Of a stretch of DNA of 64,000 nucleotides, positions 53,881-62,731 are shown one piece after another (within the stretch, counting starts at the first letter, position 1; each line of letters opens with the position of its first letter). The position numbers and the translations under genes are program-made. Below the pieces are notes generated by a model. That model searched no databases, was not told where the DNA came from, and saw nothing but the letters and a program-made list of their open reading frames with translations. Source of the DNA: Arthrobacter sp. Soil762 (GTDB lineage Bacteria; Actinomycetota; Actinomycetes; Actinomycetales; Micrococcaceae); contig NZ_LMSG01000003.1 of assembly GCF_001428335.1 (NCBI RefSeq), forward strand, positions 33,879-97,878, in the 5' to 3' direction.

Positions 53881-54364
53881 AACGGGAGGTGTAGTCCAGC
53901 ACTTCGCGGACTGTTTCGTTGTCATCGTTCAGGACCACTGTCAGGCGCAGGAAAGACCCGGCAAGCGCGAGCGGCAGCCAGTGCGGTGCGTCCTGCCACA
54001 TCCGGTCCACCGGCAAGGCGCCGACGTCGAACCATTCCGGCCGGATCTCGGCACTTTCGGCCGGCTGCCCGGTCCAGTTGGCTGCGACAAAGAGCCGCGA
54101 ACTCATGTTCCACTCCGGGCGGGCAGGAAAATCGAAGGTCACCACGCCGGCGTCGCGCAGATCCTCCTGCCGGACCACAATCCCGGCTTCCTCGTGGACT
54201 TCGCGGCAGGCAGCCTCTGCGTCTGTCTCCCCCGGCTCAACATGGCCGCCGAGGCCCACCACCTTGCCGCGGCCGAAGCCGGTCTTCTTCAGGCCAAGCA
54301 GGACCTGTGGCACACCGGCGGACTCACGGGTGAGAAAGCACAGCGTGACAGGGGTAAACGTCAT
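53879..54364 (-). CDS. Nudix hydrolase, MutT/8-oxo-dGTP diphosphatase type
   Basis: The 161-residue product has the nudix box GGHVEPGETDAEAACREVHE-EAGI (about 38-60, matching GX5EX7REUXEEXGU) after LLGLKKTGFGRGKVVGLGGH, the pattern of MutT-like NTP pyrophosphatases that clean oxidised nucleotides. The substrate is not proven. It is the last gene of the minus-strand run from the TPR gene, separated from xerD by 30 bp. Confidence 0.88.
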   Translation of the reverse strand: MTFTPVTLCFLTRESAGVPQVLLGLKKTGFGRGKVVGLGGHVEPGETDAEAACREVHEEAGIVVRQEDLRDAGVVTFDFPARPEWNMSSRLFVAANWTGQPAESAEIRPEWFDVGALPVDRMWQDAPHWLPLALAGSFLRLTVVLNDDNETVREVLDYTSR

Positions 54365-54394
54365 GCCCCCAACCCTATAGCCTGGCCGCCGGCG

Positions 54395-55378
54395 TCAGCC
54401 CAGCGCCCGGGGGTGGGCTGCTGCGTAAATTTCCCTCAGTGTGTCAGCCGTAACCAGGGTGTAGACCTGCGTTGTGGTAACTGAGGCGTGCCCCAGGAGT
54501 TCCTGCACCACGCGGACATCGGCGCCGCCTTCGAGCAGATGCGTCGCGAAGGAGTGCCGCAGTGTGTGCGGGGAAACATCCTTGGTGACGTTGGCTTTGT
54601 CCGCGGCCGCCTTCAGGATGGTCCAGGCGCTTTGCCGGCTGATCCTGCCGCCGCGGGCGTTCAGGAACAGGGCGGGCGTTCCCTTGCCCTTCGCCGCCAG
54701 CAGTGGACGGCCGCGCACCAGGTACGCGTCCACAGCCCGCGCCCCATAGGATCCCAGCGGCACCAGCCGTTCCTTGGACCCCTTGCCGAACAGGCGGACC
54801 ACGGCGGGCCCGGCTTCGGCCTCGTGCAGGGCGATGTCGTCAACGTCCAGGCCCACGGCCTCGCTGATCCTCGCCCCGGTGGAATAGAGAAATTCGAGCA
54901 GGGCGCGGTCCCTGAGCCCTGTGGCAGTGTCTGTGCCCGCGGCTTCAAGGATCCGGGTGACTTCGTCCACGCTGATGGCCTTGGGCAGCCGTTTGCCCGG
55001 CATGGGCGGGTGGACGTCGCTGGCGGGGTCCGTCGTTGTGATCCCCTCCAGAGCCCAGAACTTGTGCAGTCCCCGGACGGCCACCACAGTCCTGGCAGCA
55101 GACCGGACGCCCAGGGCCGTGCCGCCGTCGGATCCGTCGTTGAGGGCCATCAGGAACCCCGTCACGTGGTGGCGGGTGATCTGGCCCGGGCCCTGGCAGC
55201 CCTCCGACGTCACGTAACGGGAGTAGCGCGCCAGGTCACGGCGGTAGGCGGAGAGTGTGTTGGCTGCCAGGCCGCGTTCCACGCCCATATGTTGCAGATA
55301 CTCGGTGATGGCACGGTCGATGGCCGTCTGTGGCCGGACGGGCGGCGTCGGGGCTTCCGCCTTAGTACTCGCCGTCAT
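54395..55378 (-). CDS. xerD: Site-specific tyrosine recombinase XerD
   Basis: XerD resolves chromosome dimers at dif together with XerC. The 327-residue protein has a SAM-like N-terminal core-binding domain ([20 protein letters not shown]) and the catalytic residues of the tyrosine recombinases: ARISEA arginine, [12 protein letters not shown] (H271, R274), [13 protein letters not shown] (H297, Tyr306). Length fits XerD. The ATG at 55378 shares a base with the upstream nudix stop (TGATG). This nudix-xerD pair matches Rv1700-Rv1701. Not an integrase of a mobile element, as no such context is present. Confidence 0.94.
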   Translation of the reverse strand: MTASTKAEAPTPPVRPQTAIDRAITEYLQHMGVERGLAANTLSAYRRDLARYSRYVTSEGCQGPGQITRHHVTGFLMALNDGSDGGTALGVRSAARTVVAVRGLHKFWALEGITTTDPASDVHPPMPGKRLPKAISVDEVTRILEAAGTDTATGLRDRALLEFLYSTGARISEAVGLDVDDIALHEAEAGPAVVRLFGKGSKERLVPLGSYGARAVDAYLVRGRPLLAAKGKGTPALFLNARGGRISRQSAWTILKAAADKANVTKDVSPHTLRHSFATHLLEGGADVRVVQELLGHASVTTTQVYTLVTADTLREIYAAAHPRALG

Positions 55379-56040
55379 CAACGCTGGCTGGGGTGCGCAG
55401 GCCAGGGTGCATCCGCGGGACGCAATCCCGCAAAGCCGTCAGCTTTCGCCGCGGCGGCGGCCAGGATTCCGACGACGGCGGACGGGTTGTGCAGCCTGCC
55501 TTCCAGGACCGCGGCCACGGCGTCGTCCAAAGCGATCCAGTGGAACTCAATCTCGGCCTCCTCATCGGTCCGCTCATGGCGTTCGTGGTGAGGCACGTCG
55601 GTGAGGTCCCGGGCGAGGTAGATGCGGATGGCCTCGCTGGAGGAGCCCGGCGAGTTGAAGAAGTCCACCAGGACGTTCCATTCGCCGGCCGCGAGGTCCG
55701 CCTCTTCGGCGAGTTCGCGGGCAGCACCCGCCACAAAATCCTCGCCTTCCACATCCAGCAGGCCGGCTGGGATTTCCCAAAGGTCCATGCCCACGGGGTG
55801 CCGGTACTGCCTGATCAGCAGAACCTCGCCGGCATCGTTCATGGGCAGGACAGCCACGGCGCCAGGGTGGTCGATGTAGTCCCGGGTCAGGGACTCCCCC
55901 GTTTCGCTCAGCTGGAAGCTGTCGCTGACCACATCCCAGATCCGGCCTTCGTAGACCTTCTCCGTAGACAGAAGACGGCGCGGGCTCGGCGCATCCGAAA
56001 CCTGCCGTGCAGCTTGGGGGGTTTCAGGTGTGCCGGGCAT
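55378..56040 (-). CDS. Nudix hydrolase, ADP-ribose pyrophosphatase type
   Basis: The 220-residue product has [20 protein letters not shown], then [31 protein letters not shown], which is the nudix box of the ADP-ribose pyrophosphatase group. The strand [28 protein letters not shown] before the box is characteristic. M. tuberculosis Rv1700, with the same neighbours, has this activity. It is followed directly by xerD and preceded by pyrG. Confidence 0.92.
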   Translation of the reverse strand: MPGTPETPQAARQVSDAPSPRRLLSTEKVYEGRIWDVVSDSFQLSETGESLTRDYIDHPGAVAVLPMNDAGEVLLIRQYRHPVGMDLWEIPAGLLDVEGEDFVAGAARELAEEADLAAGEWNVLVDFFNSPGSSSEAIRIYLARDLTDVPHHERHERTDEEAEIEFHWIALDDAVAAVLEGRLHNPSAVVGILAAAAAKADGFAGLRPADAPWPAHPSQR

Positions 56041-56065
56041 CGCGCCGTCCTCTACTTATTCGGTT

Positions 56066-57811
56066 TTATTTTGCGGCAACCGTACGCAACGGCTTGGCTG
56101 CCGGCGCGTCCTGTGCGTTCTGGTGGTCCAGTGCGGCCTTGATGAGCCCGGCGAAGAGCGGGTGCGGCCGTGTGGGCCGTGAGCTCAGTTCGGGGTGCGC
56201 CTGGGTTGCCACGTAGAACGGATGGACCTCGCGGGGCAGCTCAACGAATTCCACGAGCTTGCCGTCCGGCGACGTTCCGGAGAACACGAGGCCCTCGGCA
56301 GCGATCTGGTCGCGGTACTTGTTGTTGACCTCGTAGCGGTGCCGGTGGCGTTCGCTGACAGTGGTCTTGCCGTAGGTCTCTGCAATGACCGAGCCCTCGT
56401 CGAGCTTTGCCTCGTACAGGCCAAGACGCATGGTGCCGCCAAGATCGCCCTTGCCGTCCACGATATCCAGCTGCTCTTCCATGGTGGCAATCACCGGGTA
56501 TTTCGAATCCGGTTCGAACTCGGACGAGGAAGCGCCTTCGAGGCCCACCACGTTGCGCGCATATTCGATCACCATGCACTGCAGGCCCAGGCACAGGCCC
56601 AGGACCGGCAGCTTGGTTTCGCGGGCGTACTTCAGGGCGCCCAGCTTGCCTTCGAGGCCGCGGATGCCGAAGCCGCCGGGAACGCAGATGGCGTCCACGC
56701 CGTCCAGGGACGCCACGGCTCCTTCATGGGTTTCGCATTCATCCGAGGGAACCCAGCGGATCGTGACCTTGGTGTCGTTGGCGAAGCCGCCGGCACGCAG
56801 GGCCTCGGTCACGGACAGGTAGGCGTCCGGCAGGTCGATGTACTTGCCCACCAGTGCGATTTCCACGTGGTGCTTGGGGTTGTGGACCGCTTCGAGCAGC
56901 TTGTCCCAGCTGGTCCAGTCAACGTCCTTGAACGGCAGGTCCAGGGCGCGGACGATGTAGGAATCCAGTCCCTGGGTGTGCAGGGTCTTGGGGATGTCGT
57001 AGATGCTGGGGGCATCCGGGCATCCGATGACGGCTTCGATATCGACGTCGCACATGCGGCCGATCTTGGCGCGCATGGGTTCAGGGACTTCGCGGTCCGA
57101 GCGGATCACGATTGCCTCGGGCTGGATGCCGATGGAGCGCAGGGCTGCCACGGAGTGCTGCGTCGGTTTGGTCTTCAGTTCCTGCGAGGGTCCGATGTAG
57201 GGCACCAGGGAGACATGGACGAAGAAGACGTTGCCGCGGCCGATGTCCTGGCGGACCTGGCGGGCCGACTCAAGGAAGGGCTGCGACTCGATGTCGCCCA
57301 CGGTGCCGCCGATTTCGGTGATGATGACGTCCGGCGCGTTCTTGCCCTCGGACGGAAGCCGCATGCGCCGCTTGATCTCATCGGTGATGTGCGGGATGAC
57401 CTGGACGGTGTCACCGAGGTATTCGCCCCGGCGTTCCTTGGCGATCACGGTGGAGTAGACCTGGCCGGTGGTCACGTTGGCTGAGCCCTCAAGGTTTTCG
57501 TCGAGGAACCGCTCGTAGTGTCCGATGTCCAGGTCCGTCTCGGCGCCGTCGTCGGTGACGAAGACTTCGCCGTGCTGGAAGGGGTTCATCGTGCCCGGAT
57601 CCACGTTCAGATAGGGATCGAGCTTCTGCATAGTTACAGACAGGCCGCGTGCCCGCAGGAGGTGACCGAGGCTCGAAGCCGTCAGTCCCTTACCGAGCGA
57701 GGACGCCACACCACCGGTTACGAAGATGTGTTTGGTCGTCTTGGACGAGCCCGGGAACCGGGAATTTACACGGGAATTTGATCGCTGCACCACGGAATTC
57801 GAGCCTATCAT
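56066..57811 (-). CDS. pyrG: CTP synthase
   Basis: CTP synthase aminates UTP with glutamine. The 581-residue protein has the N-terminal synthase domain with [20 protein letters not shown] (P-loop, about 27-46) and [20 protein letters not shown], and a C-terminal glutamine amidotransferase domain with the nucleophile in [11 protein letters not shown] and the ATQAHPEL triad motif. The frame is open to 58243 inside recN, but the ATG at 57811 leaves a 26-residue tail usual for actinobacteria and has AAAGG upstream. It is 88 bp after recN. Confidence 0.96.
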   Translation of the reverse strand: MIGSNSVVQRSNSRVNSRFPGSSKTTKHIFVTGGVASSLGKGLTASSLGHLLRARGLSVTMQKLDPYLNVDPGTMNPFQHGEVFVTDDGAETDLDIGHYERFLDENLEGSANVTTGQVYSTVIAKERRGEYLGDTVQVIPHITDEIKRRMRLPSEGKNAPDVIITEIGGTVGDIESQPFLESARQVRQDIGRGNVFFVHVSLVPYIGPSQELKTKPTQHSVAALRSIGIQPEAIVIRSDREVPEPMRAKIGRMCDVDIEAVIGCPDAPSIYDIPKTLHTQGLDSYIVRALDLPFKDVDWTSWDKLLEAVHNPKHHVEIALVGKYIDLPDAYLSVTEALRAGGFANDTKVTIRWVPSDECETHEGAVASLDGVDAICVPGGFGIRGLEGKLGALKYARETKLPVLGLCLGLQCMVIEYARNVVGLEGASSSEFEPDSKYPVIATMEEQLDIVDGKGDLGGTMRLGLYEAKLDEGSVIAETYGKTTVSERHRHRYEVNNKYRDQIAAEGLVFSGTSPDGKLVEFVELPREVHPFYVATQAHPELSSRPTRPHPLFAGLIKAALDHQNAQDAPAAKPLRTVAAK

Positions 57812-57899
57812 CAATTGAGCCTTTCCCCGATCAGGAACTGTCTCCCCAAATGATCCAGTGTGCAGGGCGAGGCGCCCTGCGAGCAAGGGGTGCGGGCCG

Positions 57900-59639
57900 T
57901 CAGGCCCGCTGCGGCAGCAGTTTTGCGTCGTCCAGCAACTCCTGGGCGTGTGCCTGGGCCGATTCCGAGTCCTCCTGGCCCGCCAGCATCCGGGCGAGTT
58001 CCCGCACACGCTCCCGGCCGTCGAGGAGGCGAACATCACTGGACGTGAACCCGGTGGCGGTGCCGCCGTCGGCCCCCCTGACGGATGTCTTGGTGACGGT
58101 GATGTGCTGGTCCGCGAAGGCTGCCACCTGCGGCAGGTGCGTGACCACCAGGACCTGCACATGCTGTGCCAGCATGGCAAGCCGGCGGCCAATTTCGACG
58201 GCGGCCCGCCCGCCGACCCCGGCGTCCACCTCATCGAACACAAACGTGGGCACCGGATCCACCGCGGCCAGTACCACCTCGATGGCCAGCATCACGCGTG
58301 ACAGTTCGCCGCCGGAGGCGCCCTTGCCCAGCGGACGGGCTGGGGCTCCGGAGTGCGGCTGGAGCAGGAATGTGATCTCGTCCGCTCCATGCGGTGTCAA
58401 CTGGGCGGCCGCCTCACGGGTGATCACCAGGGTGGCGTCCGCCATGGCGAGTGCCTTCAGCTCCGCGCTCACCCGGCCGGACAGGTCCTTGGCAGCCTTG
58501 GCCCGGATTTTGCTGACGGCGGCTGCCTGCGACTGCAGTTCCGCCTCGGTCCGGACCACGTCCGCGTCCAGGGCTTCGATACGGGTGGAGTCGTCCTGCA
58601 GCTCGTCGAAGCGGACCCGGGCGTTTTCCGCCCACACCAGGACTTCGTCAATGCTGGGGGCGTACTTGCGGACCAAGGTGGCCAGGGCGGCCCGCCGGTC
58701 CTCGATCTCGGCGAGCCGTTCCGGGCCCTCCGAGTCCAAGCCGGCCTGGTAGCTGGCCAGCTCCGTGGCGATGTCGTTAAGCAGGAAGCCCACTTCGGCC
58801 AACCGTGCTGCGGCGGACCCGAGCTCGGCGTCGTGCTCGGCCACGTGCTCCAGGGTCCTTTTGGCGACGTCCACGAGGGTGGTGGCGTCGCCCGCGTCAC
58901 CGTAGTCCTCCGCGATGAGCGCCTGGTGCGCCGTGTTCGCCGCAATCCTGAGCTCTTCCACGTTGGCCAGTTTCACAGCCTCCGCCTTGAGGGATTCGTC
59001 CTCCCCCGGCTGCGGATCCACGTTGCTGATTTCGGCCAGGGCGACTTCCAGCGACTCGGCCTCGCGGAGCCTGTCGCGGGCGGCGCTGCGGAGGGTTTCC
59101 AGCTCCGCCTGGCTGGCCTTCCAATGGCTGTAGAGCGCCTGGTAGGAGGCCATCGGGCCCGCCAGCGCATCGCCGGCAAATTTGTCCAGGGCGCCGCGCT
59201 GGGCGGCCGCCCCCTTCAGCCTGATCTGGTCCGACTGGCCGTGGACCACCACGAGGGTTTCACCGATCTCCGCGAGAACGCCCACCGGGGCGGCCCGCCC
59301 GCCCAGGAAGGCCCGGCTGCGCCCGTCCGCACCGAGGCGACGCGCAAGAATAAGCTCAGCGCCGCCGTCGAACTCCTCCACGTCGGCACCCGCTTCAACT
59401 GCCCGGGCAATCGCCGGATGCCCTGCGTCGAGCTTGAGGACGGCCTCCGCCGTGGCGCTCTTCGCGCCGCTCCGGACCGCGCCGGCGTCAGACCTCGCCC
59501 CCAGCAGGAGGCCGACGGCGGTGACCACCATCGTTTTGCCGGCTCCGGTTTCGCCGGTAACGACGCTCAGCCCGGGGCCCAGCGGCAGCGTGGCGTCGGT
59601 GATGACGCCCAGATCGCGGATTCTCAGTTCTTCAAGCAT
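57900..59639 (-). CDS. recN: DNA repair protein RecN
   Basis: RecN is an SMC-like ATPase that aids double-strand break repair. The 579-residue product starts [20 protein letters not shown] and has the P-loop [20 protein letters not shown] near 27-46, a long coiled coil (about 160-390) and a C-terminal Walker B region with [31 protein letters not shown] and [11 protein letters not shown]. It follows nadK by 3 bp. In mycobacteria two genes (Rv1697-Rv1698) separate recN from pyrG; here they do not. Confidence 0.95.
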   Translation of the reverse strand: MLEELRIRDLGVITDATLPLGPGLSVVTGETGAGKTMVVTAVGLLLGARSDAGAVRSGAKSATAEAVLKLDAGHPAIARAVEAGADVEEFDGGAELILARRLGADGRSRAFLGGRAAPVGVLAEIGETLVVVHGQSDQIRLKGAAAQRGALDKFAGDALAGPMASYQALYSHWKASQAELETLRSAARDRLREAESLEVALAEISNVDPQPGEDESLKAEAVKLANVEELRIAANTAHQALIAEDYGDAGDATTLVDVAKRTLEHVAEHDAELGSAAARLAEVGFLLNDIATELASYQAGLDSEGPERLAEIEDRRAALATLVRKYAPSIDEVLVWAENARVRFDELQDDSTRIEALDADVVRTEAELQSQAAAVSKIRAKAAKDLSGRVSAELKALAMADATLVITREAAAQLTPHGADEITFLLQPHSGAPARPLGKGASGGELSRVMLAIEVVLAAVDPVPTFVFDEVDAGVGGRAAVEIGRRLAMLAQHVQVLVVTHLPQVAAFADQHITVTKTSVRGADGGTATGFTSSDVRLLDGRERVRELARMLAGQEDSESAQAHAQELLDDAKLLPQRA

Positions 59640-59642
59640 GGT

Positions 59643-60668
59643 TCACTTTGCGGTCGCGGGATCGGTATCGTCCTCCGGCTGGTCGCCGGAGGCAAGCTGG
59701 AGCGGCGGCCTGGGCCGCGGCGTCCGGACGATCGGGATGGGTCCGGTGTGGATGGTCTCCGACTGCGGCACGGGCCCGCGCCAGCCGTGGATGGGGAGTT
59801 CAAATTTGCGGACCAGCCGCGCTGAAAAGGGCGTCTGGTGGGTCCTGGCGAGCCGGACCGGTGTGGCGGACTTGGTCACTTCAACCCGAGCGCCGGGCGG
59901 CAGGTCCACGGAGCGCCGGCCATCGCACCAGAGCACCCCCTGGGCACCGGTGCGGGTGAGGACTTCCACGGCCAGCCGGGACCGGGGCGATACCACCAGG
60001 GGTTTGGCAAAGAGCGCGTGGGCGCTGATGGGAACTATTACCAGGGCCTCGACCTCCGGCCAGACGACGGGCCCGCCGGCGGAAAACGCGTACGCGGTGG
60101 AGCCTGTGGGGGTGGCCACCACCACGCCGTCGCAGCCGAAGGAGGTCAGCGGGCGCTCGTCGACTTCCGTCACCACCTCGATCATGCGTTCGCGGTTGCC
60201 TTTTTCGATCGCGGCCTCGTTCAGGGCCCAGGTGTGCCAGATCTTCTGGCCGCGGACCCAGACCTGGACGTCGATGGTCATGCGCTCTTCAACCGTGTAG
60301 TCGCGGCGAGCAATCCATTCCACCGTTTGGGCCAGGTCCGCCCGCTCGCTCTCGGCCAGGAAGCCGACGTGGCCAAGGTTGACGCCCAGCAGGGGTACGT
60401 CCACCTCCCGCACCAGTTCCGCGGCCCGCAGGATGGTGCCGTCACCGCCCAGGACCATCACCAGCTCGACGTCCGGCAGCTGTACGTGGTCATGCAGGAT
60501 CTCCATCGGCTGGGTGAGCTGCCCGAAGAATCTTTCCATGTCACGCAGCTCAGACTCCTGCATGACGGGAACAATGCCGGAGTCATGCAGTTGGGCGCAG
60601 GCTTCCCAGGCGGCCTTCAGTGACTCCTCGCGGCCAGTGTGGGCAAGGACAAGTACTCGCCTGCTCAT
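59643..60668 (-). CDS. nadK: NAD kinase
   Basis: NAD kinase makes NADP from NAD. The 341-residue product has the NAD-kinase signature MVLGGDGTILRAAELVREVD near 82-101, LGVNLGHVGFLAE and the GSTAYAFSAGGPVVWPEVEA active-site motif. The ATG at 60668 (MSRRVLVLAHTGREE) is chosen over an upstream codon that would sit in the tlyA end. The last 50 residues are Pro/Arg-rich and vary in the family. Confidence 0.94.
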   Translation of the reverse strand: MSRRVLVLAHTGREESLKAAWEACAQLHDSGIVPVMQESELRDMERFFGQLTQPMEILHDHVQLPDVELVMVLGGDGTILRAAELVREVDVPLLGVNLGHVGFLAESERADLAQTVEWIARRDYTVEERMTIDVQVWVRGQKIWHTWALNEAAIEKGNRERMIEVVTEVDERPLTSFGCDGVVVATPTGSTAYAFSAGGPVVWPEVEALVIVPISAHALFAKPLVVSPRSRLAVEVLTRTGAQGVLWCDGRRSVDLPPGARVEVTKSATPVRLARTHQTPFSARLVRKFELPIHGWRGPVPQSETIHTGPIPIVRTPRPRPPLQLASGDQPEDDTDPATAK

Positions 60669-60681
60669 CGGGTTCCGCTTT

Positions 60682-61494
60682 CTAGTGGTTCGGCCAGATT
60701 CGGCCAAGCAATCCGTCTATGGCTGCGAGGCGCTCTTCGATCTTAGGCAGTTCTTGGGTCATCCTGCGCGTTATCCACAGGAAGTATTCGACGTTTCCGT
60801 CCTGGCCCGGCAGCGGACTGGCCGCTAAGCCGCATAAGTCCAGTCCGGCGTCGAGCGCTGCATTGGCAACTTTTTCCACTGCCATCCGGCGTTCGCGCTC
60901 GGAGGTGACCACGCCGGTGCGGCCCAGCCGGTCCTTGCCGATCTCGAACTGGGGCTTCACCATCAGCACCAGGTCGCCGCCCGGCTGCGTGCACAGCGCC
61001 AGGGGCAGGACCACCAGGGTCAGCGAGATGAAGGAGAGGTCGGCCACCGTAAGTTCGGCCTGGCCGCCGATGTCCTCCGGCGCCATGTACCGCACGTTCA
61101 TGCCTTCATGCACGGCTACGCGGTCATCGGCGCGGAGCTGCGGGACCAGCTGGTCATGGCCGACGTCGACCGCCACCACGTGTGCCGCACCGCGCCGCAG
61201 GAGCACCTCGGTGAAGCCGCCGGTGGAGGCTCCGGCGTCCAGGCATCTCTTGCCGGCAACAGTGACTTCCGGGAATACGTCCAGAGCGCCCGCCAGCTTG
61301 TGTCCGGCCCGGCTGACGTAGCTGTCCTCTTCCGTGTGCTCGACCGACAGGTCCTTGCCGTCGTCGATCTGGAGGGATGCCTTGGACAGGACCTGCCCGG
61401 CTGAGCTCACCTTGCCCTCGGCAATCAACGAAGCAGCGTGGGTCCGGGACCTGGCCAGGCCGCGGGCGACGAGCGCCTGGTCAAGTCGTGCCAT
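60682..61494 (-). CDS. tlyA: TlyA-family rRNA 2'-O-methyltransferase
   Basis: TlyA methylates ribose in 16S and 23S rRNA and is a determinant of capreomycin sensitivity in mycobacteria. The 270-residue protein has an S4 domain (ARLDQALVARGLARSRTHAA) and an FtsJ/RrmJ methyltransferase fold with CLDAGASTGGFTEVLLRRGA and VADLSFISLTLVV, and KPQFE. AAGGAG lies 10 bases before the ATG at 61494; a TTG at 61500 is an alternative. The order tlyA-nadK-recN matches Rv1694-Rv1696. Confidence 0.92.
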   Translation of the reverse strand: MARLDQALVARGLARSRTHAASLIAEGKVSSAGQVLSKASLQIDDGKDLSVEHTEEDSYVSRAGHKLAGALDVFPEVTVAGKRCLDAGASTGGFTEVLLRRGAAHVVAVDVGHDQLVPQLRADDRVAVHEGMNVRYMAPEDIGGQAELTVADLSFISLTLVVLPLALCTQPGGDLVLMVKPQFEIGKDRLGRTGVVTSERERRMAVEKVANAALDAGLDLCGLAASPLPGQDGNVEYFLWITRRMTQELPKIEERLAAIDGLLGRIWPNH

Positions 61495-61496
61495 GT

Positions 61497-61727
61497 TCAA
61501 GCTTCTCCTTCGCTGTTTGGGGCCTCTTCGTTCAACGCGTGCAGCAGGGCATCGTGGAGGTCGCTGTAAACAGCCTCATGCTCAGACACTGGCAACCGTT
61601 CGACGCCGTCCAGCACGGCCGTTATCGCCGCAATGGATGGATCGGTGGTTGCCGGTGCCGCTGTGTCCGGCCATTCCGGCGTTGACTGGGCCGGTTCCGG
61701 ATGGTGCGGTTCGTTCAGCTCAGTCAT
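61497..61727 (-). CDS. Small acidic protein of unknown function (Rv1693 position)
   Basis: A 76-residue protein, acidic, with a Pro-rich start (TELNEPHHPEPAQSTPEWPD) and a predicted helix pair AAITAVLDGVERLPVSEHEAV and YSDLHDALLHALNEE. I do not recognise a domain. It lies 8 bp after the HAD stop and its stop is within the tlyA start region, so it is cotranscribed. A small gene occupies the same place in M. tuberculosis (Rv1693). A GTG at 61751 would add eight residues. Confidence 0.75.
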   Translation of the reverse strand: MTELNEPHHPEPAQSTPEWPDTAAPATTDPSIAAITAVLDGVERLPVSEHEAVYSDLHDALLHALNEEAPNSEGEA

Positions 61728-61735
61728 TGGACAGT

Positions 61736-62725
61736 CTAATGATTGCGCCACTCGAGTTTGGGTTCGGTGGGCAGTGCGGCGTCAGGGACCGCAGTCCACC
61801 AGGCGGCGCAGGCGGCCCGCCAGGAATCCAGATCGCTCTCGCTGCCGCTGACGTGGATAGTGTCACCGCTGACCCGCGCGGTGGAAACCCCGCAGCGGTG
61901 CGTTCCGTCAGTGTGGTCCACCCCCGGGTAGGGACTGTGGAGGTCTGTGAGGGAATTGATGATGTAGTCCGGTCGTTCCGCAGTGCGTGCGGCCAGGATG
62001 GTAGCTGTGGTGTCGACGCCGGTCAGCACTGCCACCGTGGCAAACCCGGCGTTGTTGCCGCCGAGGATGTCGGTGTCCAGACGGTCGCCCACCACCAGCG
62101 GGCGGTCCGCCGCGAGCCGTTTGGCGGCAGCGTGGAAGAGCGGGGCCTCCGGTTTACCGGCCACCCGCGGCGTCTGTCCCGTGGCGGCGGCTACAGCTGC
62201 CACCAGGGTGCCGTTGCCCGGGGCTATGCCGCGTGCCTGCGGAATGGACATATCCGTGTTGGTAGCGATCCATAGTGCTCCGGCCGACACCACGTATGAC
62301 GCCTCGGCAAGATCCTTCCAGCCGATCCCGGGATTGAATCCCTGGACCACGGCTACCGGATCCTCATCCTGGCTGTAAACAGGAGTCAGTCCCACCAGCT
62401 CGATTTCCTGCGCCAGAGCTGGGCTGCCGGTGATCAGCACCCGCGCTCCGGGGGCGACGAGTGACGCCAGGAGTCCGGCCGCGGCCTGCGAGGAACTGAC
62501 CACTTGGTCGTCGTCCGCCGGTGCACCCAGTTCACGGAGATGCGCCGCTACCTGCGCCGGGGTGCGGGAGGCATTGTTGGTGACATACCCCAGGCCAATG
62601 CCCAAACCCTCCAGTTGCTGAAGCGAGTCCACGGCGCCGGGGATGGCGTGCTGCCCGGCGTAGACCACGCCGTCCAGGTCCGCCAAAAGGGCGTCGAACA
62701 GGGAAATCAGTGGAACTTCAGTCAT
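61736..62725 (-). CDS. HAD-superfamily hydrolase, NagD-like
   Basis: The 329-residue phosphatase has the HAD motif I ADLDGVVYAGQHAIPGAVDS (about 14-33, nucleophile D and general acid DxD), the NagD-type cap with GYVTNNASRTPAQVAAHLRE, and motif III/IV GDRLDTDILGGNNAG. NagD-type enzymes dephosphorylate nucleotides or sugar phosphates; the substrate is not determined. It corresponds to Rv1692 and follows the TPR gene by 6 bp. Confidence 0.91.
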   Translation of the reverse strand: MTEVPLISLFDALLADLDGVVYAGQHAIPGAVDSLQQLEGLGIGLGYVTNNASRTPAQVAAHLRELGAPADDDQVVSSSQAAAGLLASLVAPGARVLITGSPALAQEIELVGLTPVYSQDEDPVAVVQGFNPGIGWKDLAEASYVVSAGALWIATNTDMSIPQARGIAPGNGTLVAAVAAATGQTPRVAGKPEAPLFHAAAKRLAADRPLVVGDRLDTDILGGNNAGFATVAVLTGVDTTATILAARTAERPDYIINSLTDLHSPYPGVDHTDGTHRCGVSTARVSGDTIHVSGSESDLDSWRAACAAWWTAVPDAALPTEPKLEWRNH

Positions 62726-62731
62726 GGCGGG

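Noticed and set aside
54395..55378. Tyrosine recombinase as a mobile-element integrase
   Set aside because: Length, motifs and neighbours fit housekeeping XerD; no att sites, phage genes or tRNA disruption are nearby.
56195..57484. 429-codon plus-strand frame over pyrG
   Set aside because: Antisense shadow of CTP synthase.
56066..58243. pyrG frame extended into recN
   Set aside because: The open frame continues 432 bp upstream only by chance; the family N-terminus and a ribosome-binding site fix the start at 57811.
58353..59825. 490-codon plus-strand frame over recN
   Set aside because: Antisense shadow; no domain.
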